Origin: an uncultured Schwartzia sp.
GTDB lineage: Bacteria > Bacillota > Negativicutes > Selenomonadales > Selenomonadaceae
Direction of reading: 5' to 3'
Length of the DNA stretch: 5,603 nt
Assembly (NCBI GenBank): GCA_905373705.1
Contig: CAJPUA010000077.1
Coordinates: 1-5,603 of the forward strand
The translations under genes and the position numbers were made by a program. Under the pieces are notes generated by a model. It was given only the letters and a program-made list of their open reading frames with translations. It did no database searches and was not told the origin of the DNA. Shown here one piece after another: positions 5,369 through 5,603 of this stretch (position 1 is the first letter of the stretch; every line of letters starts with the position of its first letter).

Positions 5369-5399
5369 TGATTTAAAACAGCGAAAGGAGCGCTTGGAA

Positions 5400-5603
5400 A
5401 TGGAGAAAGACGCCCGCCTGCAGTTACCGGAAATCGTCTTATCGTTCTCTCCGGAGCGAGCTGCGCCGGAAATATTGCTCGTCGCCGGCGGTCGTCCGCC
5501 GGACATTGGCTGGCTGCGTCGGGTAGCTTCGGGGCGCGTCCTTTGGTGCGCCGATCGCGGCGTCGACGTTTGCCGCGCCGGGGGTAAAGTCGCATGGCAT
5601 GAA
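5400..5603 (+). CDS. Probable thiamine pyrophosphokinase, N-terminal 68 codons (3' end outside window)
   Basis: The frame stays open from ATG at 5400 to the right edge. After about 23 variable residues it reads ILLVAGGRPPDIGWLRRVAS (25-44), then VLWCADRGVDVCRAGG (47-62). A GGR-P-WL strand followed by an A-D-x-G turn and a hydrophobic-G helix is how thiamine pyrophosphokinases (ThiN family) begin; they transfer pyrophosphate from ATP to thiamine to make TPP. The diagnostic GDFDS motif would come just past the window edge, so the assignment is an inference from the N-terminal fold pattern. The start is supported by AAAGGAG nine bases upstream. It is the only plus-strand gene here and diverges from the UPF0173 gene. 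The leader contains an unusual hairpin array. Alternatives are another Rossmann-like nucleotide-binding protein of unknown role. Confidence 0.6.
   Translation, partial: MEKDARLQLPEIVLSFSPERAAPEILLVAGGRPPDIGWLRRVASGRVLWCADRGVDVCRAGGKVAWHE

Larger units (their letters stand above)
5034..5399. other. Divergent intergenic region between the UPF0173 gene and the plus-strand gene
   Basis: These 366 bases contain no supported gene. The left third holds the UPF0173 ribosome binding site and -10 element. The middle (about 5100-5175) shows only a weak inverted repeat, GCGGA (5106-5110) with TCCGC (5135-5139). The right half holds the candidate plus-strand promoter and the three-hairpin array. In some reading frames the repeats give open frames that run into the flanking genes, but these have no start signals. 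Confidence 0.8.

Noticed and set aside
5270..5595. Minus-strand open frames opposite the plus-strand gene
   Set aside because: They are composition shadows across the repeat and the thiamine pyrophosphokinase-like frame, with arginine-rich low-information products and no start signals.

Overview
The window looks like a chromosomal housekeeping segment of a Bacillota bacterium, most likely of the Negativicutes type. The evidence is strong AGGAGG-like ribosome binding sites, moderate GC content, sigma-A-like promoters, and a gene set (RodZ-type HTH protein, NrdR, Hfq, MiaA, YtkL-type hydrolase, Firmicutes-style dUTPase) spread over closely packed units. The taxonomic call is an inference from gene content; no ribosomal RNA or other decisive marker is present.

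Layout: seven genes run leftward on the minus strand. From right to left they are a UPF0173 metal-dependent hydrolase (4356-5033), miaA (3415-4359, overlapping the hydrolase stop as ATGA), hfq (3109-3363), dut (2583-3038), a rodZ-like gene (1483-2331), nrdR (962-1429) and the first 311 codons of a radical SAM protein (1-934, running off the left edge). Two transcription units are suggested: hydrolase-miaA-hfq-dut, from a TATAAT promoter at about 5067 with a possible internal hfq promoter, and rodZ-nrdR-radical SAM, from a near-perfect promoter at 2419-2447. At the right edge a plus-strand gene begins at 5400; its N-terminus resembles thiamine pyrophosphokinase.

Together the genes cover tRNA modification (MiaA), small-RNA regulation (Hfq), dUTP removal and dTMP precursor supply (Dut), control of ribonucleotide reductase (NrdR), cell-shape morphogenesis (RodZ) and thiamine cofactor synthesis. 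All are conserved functions, and I see no defence island, phage, transposon or CRISPR array.

The most unusual content is the 366-base divergent intergenic region (5034-5399). It holds two 53-base direct repeats that differ at one base, with a diverged third hairpin between them. On the plus strand the first repeat folds into a 25-position hairpin in which nearly every non-Watson-Crick position is G opposite A, in tandem blocks. The structure would not be equivalent on the other strand. The array sits between a candidate promoter and the start of the plus-strand gene, so it may form a structured 5' leader.
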